Below are positions 35,328 through 43,569 of a DNA stretch of 64,000 nt, piece by piece. Under the pieces are notes generated by a model that saw nothing but the letters and a program-made list of their open reading frames with translations, had not been told where the DNA came from and searched no databases. Position 1 is the first letter of the stretch; each line of letters starts with the position of its first letter. A program made the position numbers and the translations under genes. The stretch is from Granulicella aggregans (lineage in GTDB: Bacteria > Acidobacteriota > Terriglobia > Terriglobales > Acidobacteriaceae): the NCBI RefSeq assembly GCF_014203275.1, contig NZ_JACHIP010000001.1:620001-684000 (forward strand). The letters run 5' to 3'.

Positions 35328-35579
35328 CTAATCTCCACCCTCGGCCCCACGCAACTCTTCATCCAACCGGTTATGCAGCCGTTCGCTGTAACCCAGCGGC
35401 AGCTCAAAGACCCGTTCGTCCGCCGTCAGGATCAGAATATTCCGCGTCGAATCCAGGATCGCCGAGCAGATCTCGCAGTGCTCCAGATGTTCCTGCACCA
35501 TCCTCAAGACCTCCGGCTCCAACGTTCCATCCAGGTATCCGGAGATGTGCTCCCAGACGTGCTTGCACTCTATGACCAT
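35328..35579 (-). CDS. Zinc-finger anti-sigma factor
   Basis: An 83-residue protein with the ZAS/zf-HC2 motif: ECKHVWEHISGYLDGTLEP and HLEHCEICSAIL (His-x3-Cys-x2-Cys). Such domains bind ECF sigma factors and release them on a signal. It lacks a membrane helix, so it is cytosolic. ATG 35579 has GGAGG 9 nt upstream and overlaps the end of the sigma factor gene by 10 bases, showing translational coupling. Confidence 0.88.
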   Translation of the reverse strand: MVIECKHVWEHISGYLDGTLEPEVLRMVQEHLEHCEICSAILDSTRNILILTADERVFELPLGYSERLHNRLDEELRGAEGGD

Positions 35580-36193
35580 GGGAACCACCTCCGTTTCGAG
35601 TCCATCTGCTTCAACTGCGGCGCCAGGGTCTTCTGTAATGCCACTCTCGCCCTGTGCAGCCTTACCTTCACCGAAGCAACCGTAATCTGCAACACATCGG
35701 CGGCCTCGGCAATGCTTAGTTCCTCAATATCCCGAAGTACGAAGATCTCTCGGTAGATCGGCGGAAGTCCCTCTACCGCCTTCTGCAGCAAGCTCCTCAT
35801 CTCGCTTCGCTCCAGCGCCTCCGAAGGAATCTCCTTCCAGTCCCGCAACAACGCTGGCGATACATGGCTGCCATCGTCGTCCGGCGCTTCAAGCGGCTCC
35901 ATCTTGATCAGCTTCTTCCGGCGAAGCCTGCTGCGCGCCTCGTTCAATGTGATGCTGATCAACCAGGTCCCGAACTTCGCCTCGCCACGGAAGCTCGCAA
36001 GGTTGCGAAACGCCTTCAGGAACGCCTCCTGAGCGATATCTTCCGCGTCGGACTCGTCATGTACAAACGAAAGCGCCATCACGTATACGCTCCGTTCGTA
36101 CGGTCGGATGAGATCGTGAAACCGCTGCGATTCGCCTGCCAGAATCGCCGCGATCATCCCCGCTTCATCTCGTGATTCGTTTATCTCAGGCAT
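35570..36193 (-). CDS. ECF-family RNA polymerase sigma factor
   Basis: A 207-residue sigma factor with region 2 (FVHDESDAEDIAQEAFLKAFRNLASFRGEAKFGTWL) and region 4 (LPPIYREIFVLRDIEELSIAEAADVLQITVASVKVRLHRAR). The linker is about 40 residues and acidic. The pair with an overlapping zinc-finger gene marks a stress-type ECF group. It is divergent from the DUF1223 gene 153 bases away, which may be part of its regulon, although I could not find a convincing ECF promoter there. Confidence 0.93.
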   Translation of the reverse strand: MPEINESRDEAGMIAAILAGESQRFHDLIRPYERSVYVMALSFVHDESDAEDIAQEAFLKAFRNLASFRGEAKFGTWLISITLNEARSRLRRKKLIKMEPLEAPDDDGSHVSPALLRDWKEIPSEALERSEMRSLLQKAVEGLPPIYREIFVLRDIEELSIAEAADVLQITVASVKVRLHRARVALQKTLAPQLKQMDSKRRWFPWS

Positions 36194-36346
36194 TTTGTTG
36201 CGAACTTGTCTCCATCCAGCGGCGCGCTTCTACTCGTATCAGACATTAGAACCTTTCATGCTCAGGAAGTTACAGTCTCGAACCATCACCGTCCATGTAT
36301 CCAGAAGCGCTCCGCCGCGTCTCATGGGTGAGTTCCGGAGGCATCG

Positions 36347-37120
36347 ATGCACCTCTTCCCCATCAAGTCCGCAGCAGCACTCCTCGTATTAGCATTCACA
36401 GGCACAATCGTGAGCCAGGCCCAGGCGCCCGCAGCCAAACCTGCCGTGGTACTCGTCGAGCTCTTCACCTCCGAGGGCTGCTCAAGCTGTCCGCCTGCCG
36501 ATGCTCTGCTTCGCCAGATCGACCACACCCAGACGGCCGCAGGTCAACTTATCGTCGGCATCAGCGAACACGTTACCTACTGGAACTCTCTGGGCTGGCA
36601 AGATCCTTTCTCCTCATCTATCTACACCGACCGCCAGAACAGCTACGGTCGGCGCTTCAATCTTGACAGCGTCTACACCCCACAGATGGTCGTCAATGGC
36701 AGTGAACAGTTTGTCGGCAGCGACAAGGGCGGCCTGGTCCGGGCCGTCAAGGAGCAGATCGGCCGCTCCGAGAGTGTCGCGCTCAATATCTCCTCAGTCA
36801 GCCGCAGTGGCAACTCTCTATCAGTGAGCTTCTCGGCCAACGGAGCAATCCCTTCAACCGGCGTCGACATCATCGCCGTCGTCGCCGACGACAGCGACCA
36901 GTCCAGCGTCCAGCGCGGGGAGAACTCCGGCCGTACCCTTACCCACGTCTCCGTGGCCCGCTCGCTCACCCGCGTTGCGACGCTTAAGTCTGCGGAAGAA
37001 AAGACCGTTTCAGTAGCGATCCCTGCTTCCTTCCAGCCCACCCAGCACCACCACCTGATCCTGTTCGCGCAGGCTTCCGGCTATGGCAGCGTCCTCGGAG
37101 CCGACAGCAAACCGCTCTAG
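36347..37120 (+). CDS. DUF1223 secreted thioredoxin-like protein
   Basis: A 257-residue exported protein. After a signal peptide (KSAAALLVLAFTGTIVSQAQA) comes the DUF1223 core: VVLVELFTSEGCSSCPPADALL, ISEHVTYWNSLGWQDPFSS and VYTPQMVVNGSEQFVGSD. The CSSC pair sits in a thioredoxin-like position. Function is unknown; the cysteines suggest redox activity in the periplasm. It is divergent from the ECF sigma gene. Start ATG 36347 follows GGAGG at about 5 nt. Confidence 0.9.
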   Translation: MHLFPIKSAAALLVLAFTGTIVSQAQAPAAKPAVVLVELFTSEGCSSCPPADALLRQIDHTQTAAGQLIVGISEHVTYWNSLGWQDPFSSSIYTDRQNSYGRRFNLDSVYTPQMVVNGSEQFVGSDKGGLVRAVKEQIGRSESVALNISSVSRSGNSLSVSFSANGAIPSTGVDIIAVVADDSDQSSVQRGENSGRTLTHVSVARSLTRVATLKSAEEKTVSVAIPASFQPTQHHHLILFAQASGYGSVLGADSKPL

Positions 37121-37149
37121 CGTCGACGATGTGGGCTAAGACTTGCCGC

Positions 37150-37155
37150 TAGAAT
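37150..37155 (+). promoter_or_regulatory. -10 box TAGAAT, leaderless start of the M24 peptidase gene
   Basis: TAGAAT is followed by AGCCCTC and ATG 37163 (7-nt gap) with no SD, again placing transcription start at the start codon. Confidence 0.5.
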
Positions 37156-37162
37156 AGCCCTC

Positions 37163-38335
37163 ATGGATCTGGCGGCAATTCAATCTGCACTCTCCGACGC
37201 CCACCTCGACGGCTGGCTCTTCTACGACCACCACTACCGCGACCCGCTCGCCTACAGCATCCTAGGCCTGCCCCAGGGTCAGCTAGTCACCCGGCGCTGG
37301 TACTATCTCATCCCCGCCATGGGTAAGCCCAAAAAGCTCGTCCACCGAATCGAGAGCGGCCGTCTCGACACGCTGCCCGGCGAAAAGTCCGAATACTCCT
37401 CCTGGCAGGAGCTCGAAGCGGGAATCGCGGCCTTGACCGCAGGCCACACCAAGCTCGCGATGCAGTACTCCCCGCGCAACGCCATCATGTACGTCGCAAT
37501 GGTCGATGCCGGCACCGTGGAACTGCTACGCGATCTCGGCAAAGAGATCGTCACCTCCGCCAACCTCGTCGCCAGCTTCGAAGCCGTGCTCACCCAAGCG
37601 CAGATCGCCACTCACTTCGCCGCCGGAGAAAAGGTCGACCGCGTCCTCGCCGCAGGCTTTCAGCAGATCGGCAACCTCATCCGCGCTGACGGACACACAC
37701 ACGAACAAGCCATCGTCGACTTCCTCCAGGAGGGCATGCGCCGCGAGGGCCTCGTTTGGGACCACGGCACCAACGTCAGCGTCGGCCCCCACTCCGCCGA
37801 CTCCCACTACCATCCATCGCCAGAGACCTCCGCCCCCATCCGCAACGGCGACTTCGTCCTGATCGACATCTGGGCCCGTCTTGATGAGCCCAACTCCTGC
37901 TACTACGACATCACCTGGACCGGCGTCGTTGGCCGCGAACCCAGCGATCGCGAGCAGCATATCTTCACCACCGTCCGCGACGCCCGCGACGCCTCCTGTG
38001 CCCTGGTCACGGCAGATTTTGCCGCCAGGAAACCGATCGCAGGCTGGCAGGCGGACGACGCCTCCCGCGCCGTCATCCGCTCCGCCGGTCTCGGCGAATT
38101 CTTCACCCACCGAACGGGCCACAATATCGGCAACACACTTCACGGCAGCGGAGCCCACCTGGATAATTTGGAAACACATGATGAAAGGTGGCTGCTCCCA
38201 AACACCTGCTTCTCTGTCGAACCGGGCCTCTACTTTCCCGGCGAGTTCGGTGTTCGCAGCGAAGTCAACATGATCGCCCGCGCAGGCAAAGCAGAGATCA
38301 CTGGGCGGATCCAGAGCGAACTCGTCCGCATCTGA
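37163..38335 (+). CDS. M24-family metallopeptidase (Xaa-Pro peptidase-like)
   Basis: A 390-residue pita-bread-fold peptidase. The N-terminal creatinase-like domain (residues 1-160) precedes the catalytic domain with all five metal ligands: Asp in VLIDIWAR, Asp in YYDITWTG, His in THRTGHNIG, Glu in FSVEPGLY and Glu in VRSEVN. It is likely an Xaa-Pro aminopeptidase or dipeptidase; the ITWTG in place of the usual DITRT is a small departure. Monocistronic by appearance, followed by an NTF2-like gene 42 bases downstream. Confidence 0.88.
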   Translation: MDLAAIQSALSDAHLDGWLFYDHHYRDPLAYSILGLPQGQLVTRRWYYLIPAMGKPKKLVHRIESGRLDTLPGEKSEYSSWQELEAGIAALTAGHTKLAMQYSPRNAIMYVAMVDAGTVELLRDLGKEIVTSANLVASFEAVLTQAQIATHFAAGEKVDRVLAAGFQQIGNLIRADGHTHEQAIVDFLQEGMRREGLVWDHGTNVSVGPHSADSHYHPSPETSAPIRNGDFVLIDIWARLDEPNSCYYDITWTGVVGREPSDREQHIFTTVRDARDASCALVTADFAARKPIAGWQADDASRAVIRSAGLGEFFTHRTGHNIGNTLHGSGAHLDNLETHDERWLLPNTCFSVEPGLYFPGEFGVRSEVNMIARAGKAEITGRIQSELVRI

Positions 38336-38377
38336 GACAGGCGCATCCCATCAAGCGAACGATCCACGGAGGACAAC

Positions 38378-38773
38378 ATGGCAGCAGCACAGACGCTCAT
38401 CGAAACGATCTATTCTGCATTCAATAAGCGAAACATCGAGGGTGCCTTGGCGCTGATGAGCGAGAGCGTCAGTTGGCCAAAGGCATCGGAGGGCGGCCGT
38501 GTCGTGGGGAAGGAAGAGATTCGTGCCTACTGGAGCCGCCAGTGGAAAGAGTTTGATCCTCGCGTCGATCCGACGGAGGTCATCGACCGTGGCGAGGGGA
38601 AGATCGATGTCCGAGTCCACCAGGTCGTCAAGAGTCTAGCCGGCGAGGTCCTTTCAGACAGCGAAGTATGGCATGCGTATAGCACTGCGGACGGCCTCAT
38701 CGAGCGGATGGACCTCGGAGAGAGTGGAACAGCCTCTGAGCAGGCCCCGTCCTCAGCGTTTTCGCACCGCTAA
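38378..38773 (+). CDS. SnoaL/NTF2-like protein
   Basis: A 131-residue alpha+beta cone-fold protein: LIETIYSAFNKRNIEGALALMSESVSW then GRVVGKEEIRAYWSRQWKEFDPRVDP. This is the SnoaL-like/NTF2 pattern, used as a small-molecule isomerase, hydrolase or dimerisation module. ATG 38378 has GGAGG 6 nt upstream. The C-terminal 20 residues are Ser/Glu-rich and look disordered. Same strand as the M24 peptidase; no specific partner suggested. Confidence 0.8.
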   Translation: MAAAQTLIETIYSAFNKRNIEGALALMSESVSWPKASEGGRVVGKEEIRAYWSRQWKEFDPRVDPTEVIDRGEGKIDVRVHQVVKSLAGEVLSDSEVWHAYSTADGLIERMDLGESGTASEQAPSSAFSHR

Positions 38774-38859
38774 CGGAGGCGGATAGCTACTCTGACCCGC
38801 AGCGACTTCATCTCCCATCCCAGTCGACAATCTCGACTTTGCCTTATGATGGAAGTTGC

Positions 38860-39309
38860 ATGTCTACAAACCCACAGGCCGCGCCCCCCGCGAAAGTCCA
38901 GATGAGCAAGGCCGACCAAGCTCTTCTCAACCAGAAATCTGGCGTCTCTCCCGCAGTCGCTCTCTTCGCCGGATGGCTCATCCCCGGCGCGGGCCACCTG
39001 CTGATCAAGAAGCCTATCCGCGCGGTACTCCTCTTTGTCTCCATCGTTGCCATGTTTTCTATCGGCATCGCGCTCGAAGGCAAGGTCTACACGCCGAACA
39101 CCGGCGACCTGCTCGACATTCTCGGCTTCGCCGGCGATCTCGGCAGCGGCGTGCTCTACATACTCGCCCGCGCCTTCGACCTCGGCCACTCCTCGGTCCA
39201 GATAGCCATCGCCGACTACGGGACGAAGTTCATTGTGGTTGCCGGGTTGCTCAACGTTGTCTCCGCCGTCGACGCACACTCGCTGGCCAGCGGAAGGAAG
39301 CTCTCATGA
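38860..39309 (+). CDS. Small membrane protein (DUF6677-like)
   Basis: A 149-residue protein with about four hydrophobic segments. VSPAVALFAGWLIPGAGHLLIKKPIRAVLLF resembles the TM2/DUF6677-like motif with GAGHL between helices. ATG 38860 is preferred over an in-frame TTG at 38839; GGAAG lies just upstream. It overlaps the next small gene by 4 bases (ATGA). Probable envelope protein of unknown role, conserved in Acidobacteriota as far as I recall. Confidence 0.6.
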   Translation: MSTNPQAAPPAKVQMSKADQALLNQKSGVSPAVALFAGWLIPGAGHLLIKKPIRAVLLFVSIVAMFSIGIALEGKVYTPNTGDLLDILGFAGDLGSGVLYILARAFDLGHSSVQIAIADYGTKFIVVAGLLNVVSAVDAHSLASGRKLS

Positions 39310-39482
39310 CCGTCACCCACTTCGGAGCTGTCCTTCTCTTCGCCTTCTTCACGTCGATCGTCTTCGGCATCACCCAGCGTTCGGAACCAAAGATGATGGT
39401 CCGCTTTGGAGCCTTCTGCTTTGCGCTCTTCGTCTTCGGAACGATTGCCGCTAGCTGGGGCATGTGGCTCATCAAGCACTAG
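39306..39482 (+). CDS. 58-residue two-helix membrane protein
   Basis: A short gene starting at ATG 39306 that overlaps the stop of the preceding membrane protein (ATGA). The product, MTVTHFGAVLLFAFFTSIVFG... then FGAFCFALFVFGTIAASWGMWLI, has two membrane helices joined by a charged loop (TQRSEPKMMVR). The overlap indicates coupled translation and a joint function. It is easily missed because a longer non-coding frame runs through it. Confidence 0.65.
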   Translation: MTVTHFGAVLLFAFFTSIVFGITQRSEPKMMVRFGAFCFALFVFGTIAASWGMWLIKH

Positions 39483-39490
39483 GCATCAAC

Positions 39491-39554
39491 ACGCGAAGCG
39501 ATATACAAGTCACGAAGTGACCGCCGCCCGCGCAGGGCGCCCGTCCGGCAGGAC
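39491..39554. repeat. Palindromic repeat family A, copy 3 (right half)
   Basis: ACGCGAAGCGATATACAAGTC to CCGTCCGGCAGGAC, the right arm only. It lies between convergent stops and ends 5 bases from the PlsC stop codon. Confidence 0.8.
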
Positions 39555-39559
39555 AACTT

Positions 39560-40273
39560 CTATACAGCTTTCATCTCCAACGGCAGCGCCGCGTCGATCG
39601 CCCCCCGAACTGCCGCCATCAACTCATCGCGGCTGGCATACTCGCCCGGCTCAATCGCCTTCAAAAACTCCACCCTCGCCACCCCCGGCGTGATCGCAAA
39701 GCTGCCTTTCCGCATCATGTCCTGCGTGCCCGAAATGGCAATCGGCACAATAGGTGCCTTCGTGTCCTCCGCTAGGAAAAAGGGCCCTTTTTTGAATGCC
39801 TTCAACCGCCCATCGCGCGACCGCGTCCCCTCAGGAAACACGATAATGTTCAGTCCAGAACGAAGCGCACTCGCCGCCGCCGCGATGCTCGTCTTCGCCG
39901 CTTCCACGCTGTGCCCGCGCTCCACCGGCACAAACTTCGCCATGCGCATCGCCGTGCCCAGGATCGGAATCCCCATCAAACTCTTCTTCAGCAGGATCGA
40001 GCTGCGCCCCGGCAGACTCGGCATCAGCACCGGCGGGTCGAGGTTCGACACATGGTTCGACATGAAGATGCAGCTCCGATCCACCGGCAGATTCTCCCTG
40101 CCGACGACCTCAACGCGAATCCCGCCCGCCACCACGCCCGCATGCATGATTCGCATCGCCAGCCGGTAAAGCGGCCCAATATCATGGATCAAAAATGAGT
40201 AAGGAACTCCCAGCACTCCGGCGATTCCGCCGAACACCAAGTACACGAACAACATCTTGAAAGCAGCAAACAT
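39560..40273 (-). CDS. plsC: 1-acyl-glycerol-3-phosphate acyltransferase (PlsC family)
   Basis: A 237-residue inner-membrane acyltransferase. Motif I NHVSNLDP (HX4D), motif II around GIPILGTAMRMAKFVPVERG, motif III FPEGTRSRDG and motif IV VPIAISG are all present. One N-terminal helix (MLFVYLVFGGIAGVLG) anchors it. It would acylate lysophosphatidate to phosphatidate. It starts 6 bases after the mpl stop, so it belongs to the mpl transcript, although TATCCT 8 nt before the ATG might add a promoter. Confidence 0.9.
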   Translation of the reverse strand: MFAAFKMLFVYLVFGGIAGVLGVPYSFLIHDIGPLYRLAMRIMHAGVVAGGIRVEVVGRENLPVDRSCIFMSNHVSNLDPPVLMPSLPGRSSILLKKSLMGIPILGTAMRMAKFVPVERGHSVEAAKTSIAAAASALRSGLNIIVFPEGTRSRDGRLKAFKKGPFFLAEDTKAPIVPIAISGTQDMMRKGSFAITPGVARVEFLKAIEPGEYASRDELMAAVRGAIDAALPLEMKAV

Positions 40274-40279
40274 AACGTC

Positions 40280-41746
40280 TCAGGATACCCCGGCAAGCTC
40301 GACCGCAAGCGCCGCTGGAAGCTTCTCGTAGATTCCTCCAAAGCCGCCGTTCGAAAGAATGGCGACGACGTCGCCGGATCGCAGCTCAGGAACCAGCGCG
40401 TTCACAATCGCGTCGGCATCCTCATGCAGCACCGCCGGAACCCCACGCGCGTTCAATCCCTGCACGACCTCTTCCGGATGCAGCCGCTCCGCCACAGGTA
40501 TGCTCTCGGACTTGAAGACCTCCGCCAGCACCACGGCATCGGCCAGCGCCAGGCTATCCACCAGCGCCTCCGCAAAAACATTTCGCCGCAGGGTATTCGA
40601 TCGCGGTTCTAAAACTGCCCAGATGCGGTGGCCCGGATAGGCCTCCCGCAACGCTTTAAGCGTCTCGCGAATTGCGGTTGGATGATGTGCGAAGTCATCG
40701 ATCACGGTCACGCCCGCAACCTCCGCCCGAACCTCCAGCCGCCGCTTCACGCTGCGGAAGGTCGCCAGTGCCTCCACGATCGCCTTCGCCGGAATGCCCT
40801 GTCCGGCCGCGAGCGCCGCAGCTGCCGTCGCATTCATCGCATTGTGCTCACCGGCCATCGGCAGAGTCAGATCGGCGAAGAACTCCCCGCCTCGATCCAG
40901 CCGCCACGAACTAACGCTGCCCGCGTGGCGCAATCTTGAGACCCGCCAGTAGGATTCGGGATCAAGCCCATATCGCTCGACAAAGCAGAACGCCTTCGTC
41001 ACACACTCCGTCACATTCTCGCTGCCATCAAAGGCCACCAGCCGCCCGCGTCTCGGGATGAGATTCACCAGCCGCTTGAACGCCGTTTTCACCGCCTCAA
41101 GATCGACATAGATATCCGCATGGTCGAACTCGACATGCGTCAGAATCGCGGCGTCAGGAAAGTAGTGCAGAAACTTAGGCCCCTTATCGAAGAAGGCCGT
41201 ATCGTACTCATCGCCCTCGATCAGGAAGGGCGGCCTCGCGTCGCCCTCAATCGACCGCACCATGAAGCTGGCGCCAAAGTTCTCCGCCACGCCACCGATC
41301 AGAAATGACGGAGAAAACCGCGCATCCGTGCGCGATGCAACCTCGTAGATCCACGCCAGCATGCTCGTCGTGGTCGTCTTGCCATGCGTCCCTGCAACCA
41401 CCAGCGACTCCCGCCCCGCGATGAACTCATCATGCAGCAGCGCGGCCATGGAGCAGAAAGGGATCCGCACATCGAGCACATGCTCCAGCTCAACATTGCC
41501 CCGAGAGATCGCATTGCCCACCACCACCAGGTCTGGCCTCGGGGCGAGATTGGCCGCAGCATAAGGCTCGGCCACATGAATCCCCATCGTCCGCAGCTGA
41601 TCGCTCATCGGCGGATAAGCCGCCGCATCTGACCCCGTCACCCGGTGCCCCTGCTGCTGGAGCATCCCGGCGAGCGAAGCCATCGCTGTGCCGCAGATGC
41701 CGATCAAATGAATATGCTTTGAAGCCGTACCGTCGGTCGTATACAT
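40280..41746 (-). CDS. mpl: UDP-MurNAc:L-Ala-gamma-D-Glu-mDAP ligase
   Basis: A 488-residue Mur ligase. IHLIGICGTAMASLAGMLQ is characteristic of Mpl, distinguishing it from MurC. The ATP loop is GTHGKTTTT, followed by EGDEYDTAFFDKGPKF, also an Mpl trait, and HHPTAI in the C-terminal domain. Mpl joins recycled tripeptide to UDP-MurNAc. Together with LdcA upstream and an AmpG-like permease at 59.9 kb it indicates wall recycling. A family A repeat separates it from ldcA, so its own promoter may lie at 41750-41850. Confidence 0.9.
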   Translation of the reverse strand: MYTTDGTASKHIHLIGICGTAMASLAGMLQQQGHRVTGSDAAAYPPMSDQLRTMGIHVAEPYAAANLAPRPDLVVVGNAISRGNVELEHVLDVRIPFCSMAALLHDEFIAGRESLVVAGTHGKTTTTSMLAWIYEVASRTDARFSPSFLIGGVAENFGASFMVRSIEGDARPPFLIEGDEYDTAFFDKGPKFLHYFPDAAILTHVEFDHADIYVDLEAVKTAFKRLVNLIPRRGRLVAFDGSENVTECVTKAFCFVERYGLDPESYWRVSRLRHAGSVSSWRLDRGGEFFADLTLPMAGEHNAMNATAAAALAAGQGIPAKAIVEALATFRSVKRRLEVRAEVAGVTVIDDFAHHPTAIRETLKALREAYPGHRIWAVLEPRSNTLRRNVFAEALVDSLALADAVVLAEVFKSESIPVAERLHPEEVVQGLNARGVPAVLHEDADAIVNALVPELRSGDVVAILSNGGFGGIYEKLPAALAVELAGVS

Positions 41747-41780
41747 GAGCTGTTAACTCAAGAATAAAGCACCGGCGGCA

Positions 41781-41844
41781 ACGCGAAGCGGTATACAAGT
41801 CACGAAGTGACCGCCCCGCGCGCAGCGGGCCCGTCCGGCAGGAC
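41781..41844. repeat. Palindromic repeat family A, copy 4 (right half)
   Basis: ACGCGAAGCGGTATACAAGTC to CCCGTCCGGCAGGAC, nearly identical to the right arm of copy 1. It ends 7 bases from the ldcA stop codon. Confidence 0.85.
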
Positions 41845-41851
41845 ATTACCT

Positions 41852-42769
41852 CTACGAAACCGCCCCGAAAAAGTCCAGCCTCGCCTCGGCACTCAAATCC
41901 AGCCTCGACTCGACCCCGAGCGGCAAGGTCAAGTTCCCCGCCCCCACATGCCCACTCCGCAACCCAATCCCCACCGGCCCCGCAAAATCCCACAGCGCGT
42001 GAAGGATCGCGCGTTCCAGCAAATCCTGCTCCTCCGCCGGAACGCATTGCGTCATATCCCCCAGAACAATCCCCTTCACGCGATCCAGTTGGCCGGCGTA
42101 ACGAAGATGCAGCAACTGCCGGTCCCACTGATATGGCTTCGTCCCGATGTCCTCCAGAAACAGAATCCCGTTGGAAGCCTCCGGCGTATACGGCGTCCCC
42201 AGCGACTCCACGAAGATCGACAGACATCCGCCATCGAAGACGCCTTCGGCCACCCCAGGCTTCAGTACCCGCAGCCCCTCCGCCGTACCCACCGACCAAG
42301 CCCCGCCACCGCAGATCGCAGCATTCCAACTGGCCACATCCGCCCCGTCCGCCCGCGAAAAATCTGCCGCGACCATCGGCCCGTGGAACGTCACTAACCC
42401 GGCAAACTTCCTCATCCAGATATGCAGCGAGGTATGGTCGCTATACCCGACAAACACCTTCGGATTCGCCTTGATCAGCTCCGCATCGAGATAAGGCAGT
42501 AGCTCCGCGGAGCCCCATCCGCCCCGCGTACACACGATTCCATCGATGCTCGTGTCTGCGAACGCCGTATGAAGATCAGCAACTCGCTCCGAAACCGGGC
42601 CAGCGTAATAAAGCGGCCCCCGGGCCAGCGCATGCGGCATCAGCACCGGCTCATACCCCATCCCGCGCAGCCGGGCCATCCCTGCCTCAACCAGCTCCAC
42701 CTTCGCCGCGCTCGCCGGCGAGACAATCGCCAGCCGCGCCCCCGGCTTCAGCGCCTTGGGAAGGATCAC
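41852..42769 (-). CDS. ldcA: LD-carboxypeptidase (peptidase S66)
   Basis: A 305-residue serine peptidase that removes the terminal D-Ala from recycled tetrapeptides. Catalytic residues are visible: Ser in FVGYSDHTSLH, Glu in ILFLEDIGTKPY and His in LRSGHVGAGN. GTG 42769 is chosen because it overlaps the dapF stop (GTGA) and starts directly on ILPKALKPGARLAIVSPAS, the family N-terminus. The frame continues upstream inside dapF but that part is not coding. Product feeds Mpl. Confidence 0.9.
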   Translation of the reverse strand: MILPKALKPGARLAIVSPASAAKVELVEAGMARLRGMGYEPVLMPHALARGPLYYAGPVSERVADLHTAFADTSIDGIVCTRGGWGSAELLPYLDAELIKANPKVFVGYSDHTSLHIWMRKFAGLVTFHGPMVAADFSRADGADVASWNAAICGGGAWSVGTAEGLRVLKPGVAEGVFDGGCLSIFVESLGTPYTPEASNGILFLEDIGTKPYQWDRQLLHLRYAGQLDRVKGIVLGDMTQCVPAEEQDLLERAILHALWDFAGPVGIGLRSGHVGAGNLTLPLGVESRLDLSAEARLDFFGAVS

Positions 42770-43566
42770 AGCCCCGCCACCTTGCCCGCACAGATAATCT
42801 CCGCCGGCCCAGTCAGCCGCATTACCTCTTGATTGCTTGGCCACACCGTCCGCTGCGCTCCGCCCTGCGCAATTGCGGTCAATTCGCGATCCACCCCACG
42901 CAGCACCATTGCCGCCGAAGAAGAAGCACAAGTCCCCGTCCCTGAAGAGGTCGTCGGACCGCAACCGCGCTCGAAGATCCGAAACTCAATCTCGCTCTTC
43001 GACAGAACCTTCACAAACTCCACATTCGTCCCGTGCGCAAACATCGGGTCGGTACTGATCTTCGCTCCAAGCTCCTGCCAGCTCATGCCATGCGCGCTGA
43101 AGTCGTCCGTATGCACAAACAAGACAAAGTGCGGATTGCCCACGTTCACCATCGCGCCTTCGACGATCCCCACGCCGGGCAGATCGATCGCCCGCGCCAT
43201 CACCCGGGGCACGCCCATCTCGCTCTCAATCGTGTACACCGGATCGCTTGCCTCAATCACCGTGCAAGCCCGCTTGCCGGCATGCGTGCCCAGCGTCACC
43301 TGCGTCAGTCCCTCGCTCTGCGCCAGCCACGCGGCCACACACCGCGTTCCATTGCCCGAAAGCTCCGCCTCGCTGCCGTCCGCATTGAACAGGCGCAGGA
43401 AGAACTCCCCGCCCGCACGCCGCTCCAGAAACTCAATCCCATCCGCGCCAATCGACGTGTTCCGCGAACATAGCTTCTTTGCAAGCTCCGCATGACGCCG
43501 CTGTGCCACAGCCTCTTCCAGAATCAAAAAGTCATTCCCACACGCATGGGCCTTCACAAAATCCAT
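42766..43566 (-). CDS. dapF: DapF-like epimerase with both catalytic cysteines replaced by serine
   Basis: A 266-residue diaminopimelate epimerase-family protein. The fold markers are intact: FVKAHACGNDF, IGADGIEF, NADGSEAEL, VGNPHFVLF and FERGCGPT. However the two catalytic cysteines, normally in xCGNGxRC and ACGTG, are both serine here: SGNGTRC (Ser70) and TSSGTG (Ser208). The codons TCG and TCA are clear in the DNA. DapF uses these two thiols as acid and base to interconvert LL- and meso-DAP. With serines it may be slow, have another mechanism or another substrate. It overlaps ldcA by 4 bases and follows MgtC by 3. ATG 43566 follows a GAGGAAGAG stretch. Confidence 0.85.
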   Translation of the reverse strand: MDFVKAHACGNDFLILEEAVAQRRHAELAKKLCSRNTSIGADGIEFLERRAGGEFFLRLFNADGSEAELSGNGTRCVAAWLAQSEGLTQVTLGTHAGKRACTVIEASDPVYTIESEMGVPRVMARAIDLPGVGIVEGAMVNVGNPHFVLFVHTDDFSAHGMSWQELGAKISTDPMFAHGTNVEFVKVLSKSEIEFRIFERGCGPTTSSGTGTCASSSAAMVLRGVDRELTAIAQGGAQRTVWPSNQEVMRLTGPAEIICAGKVAGL

Positions 43567-43569
43567 CAC

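Noticed and set aside
36200..36346. ECF-type promoter between the sigma factor and DUF1223
   Set aside because: GAAC and GTCTC elements are present but their spacing is too long for a normal ECF promoter.
38856..39482. 208-codon frame covering two small membrane genes
   Set aside because: Only its last 58 codons are a real gene; the rest is out-of-frame reading of the upstream membrane protein.
42770..42964. Upstream extension of ldcA
   Set aside because: Lies inside dapF in another frame; GTG 42769 with the GTGA overlap is the natural start.
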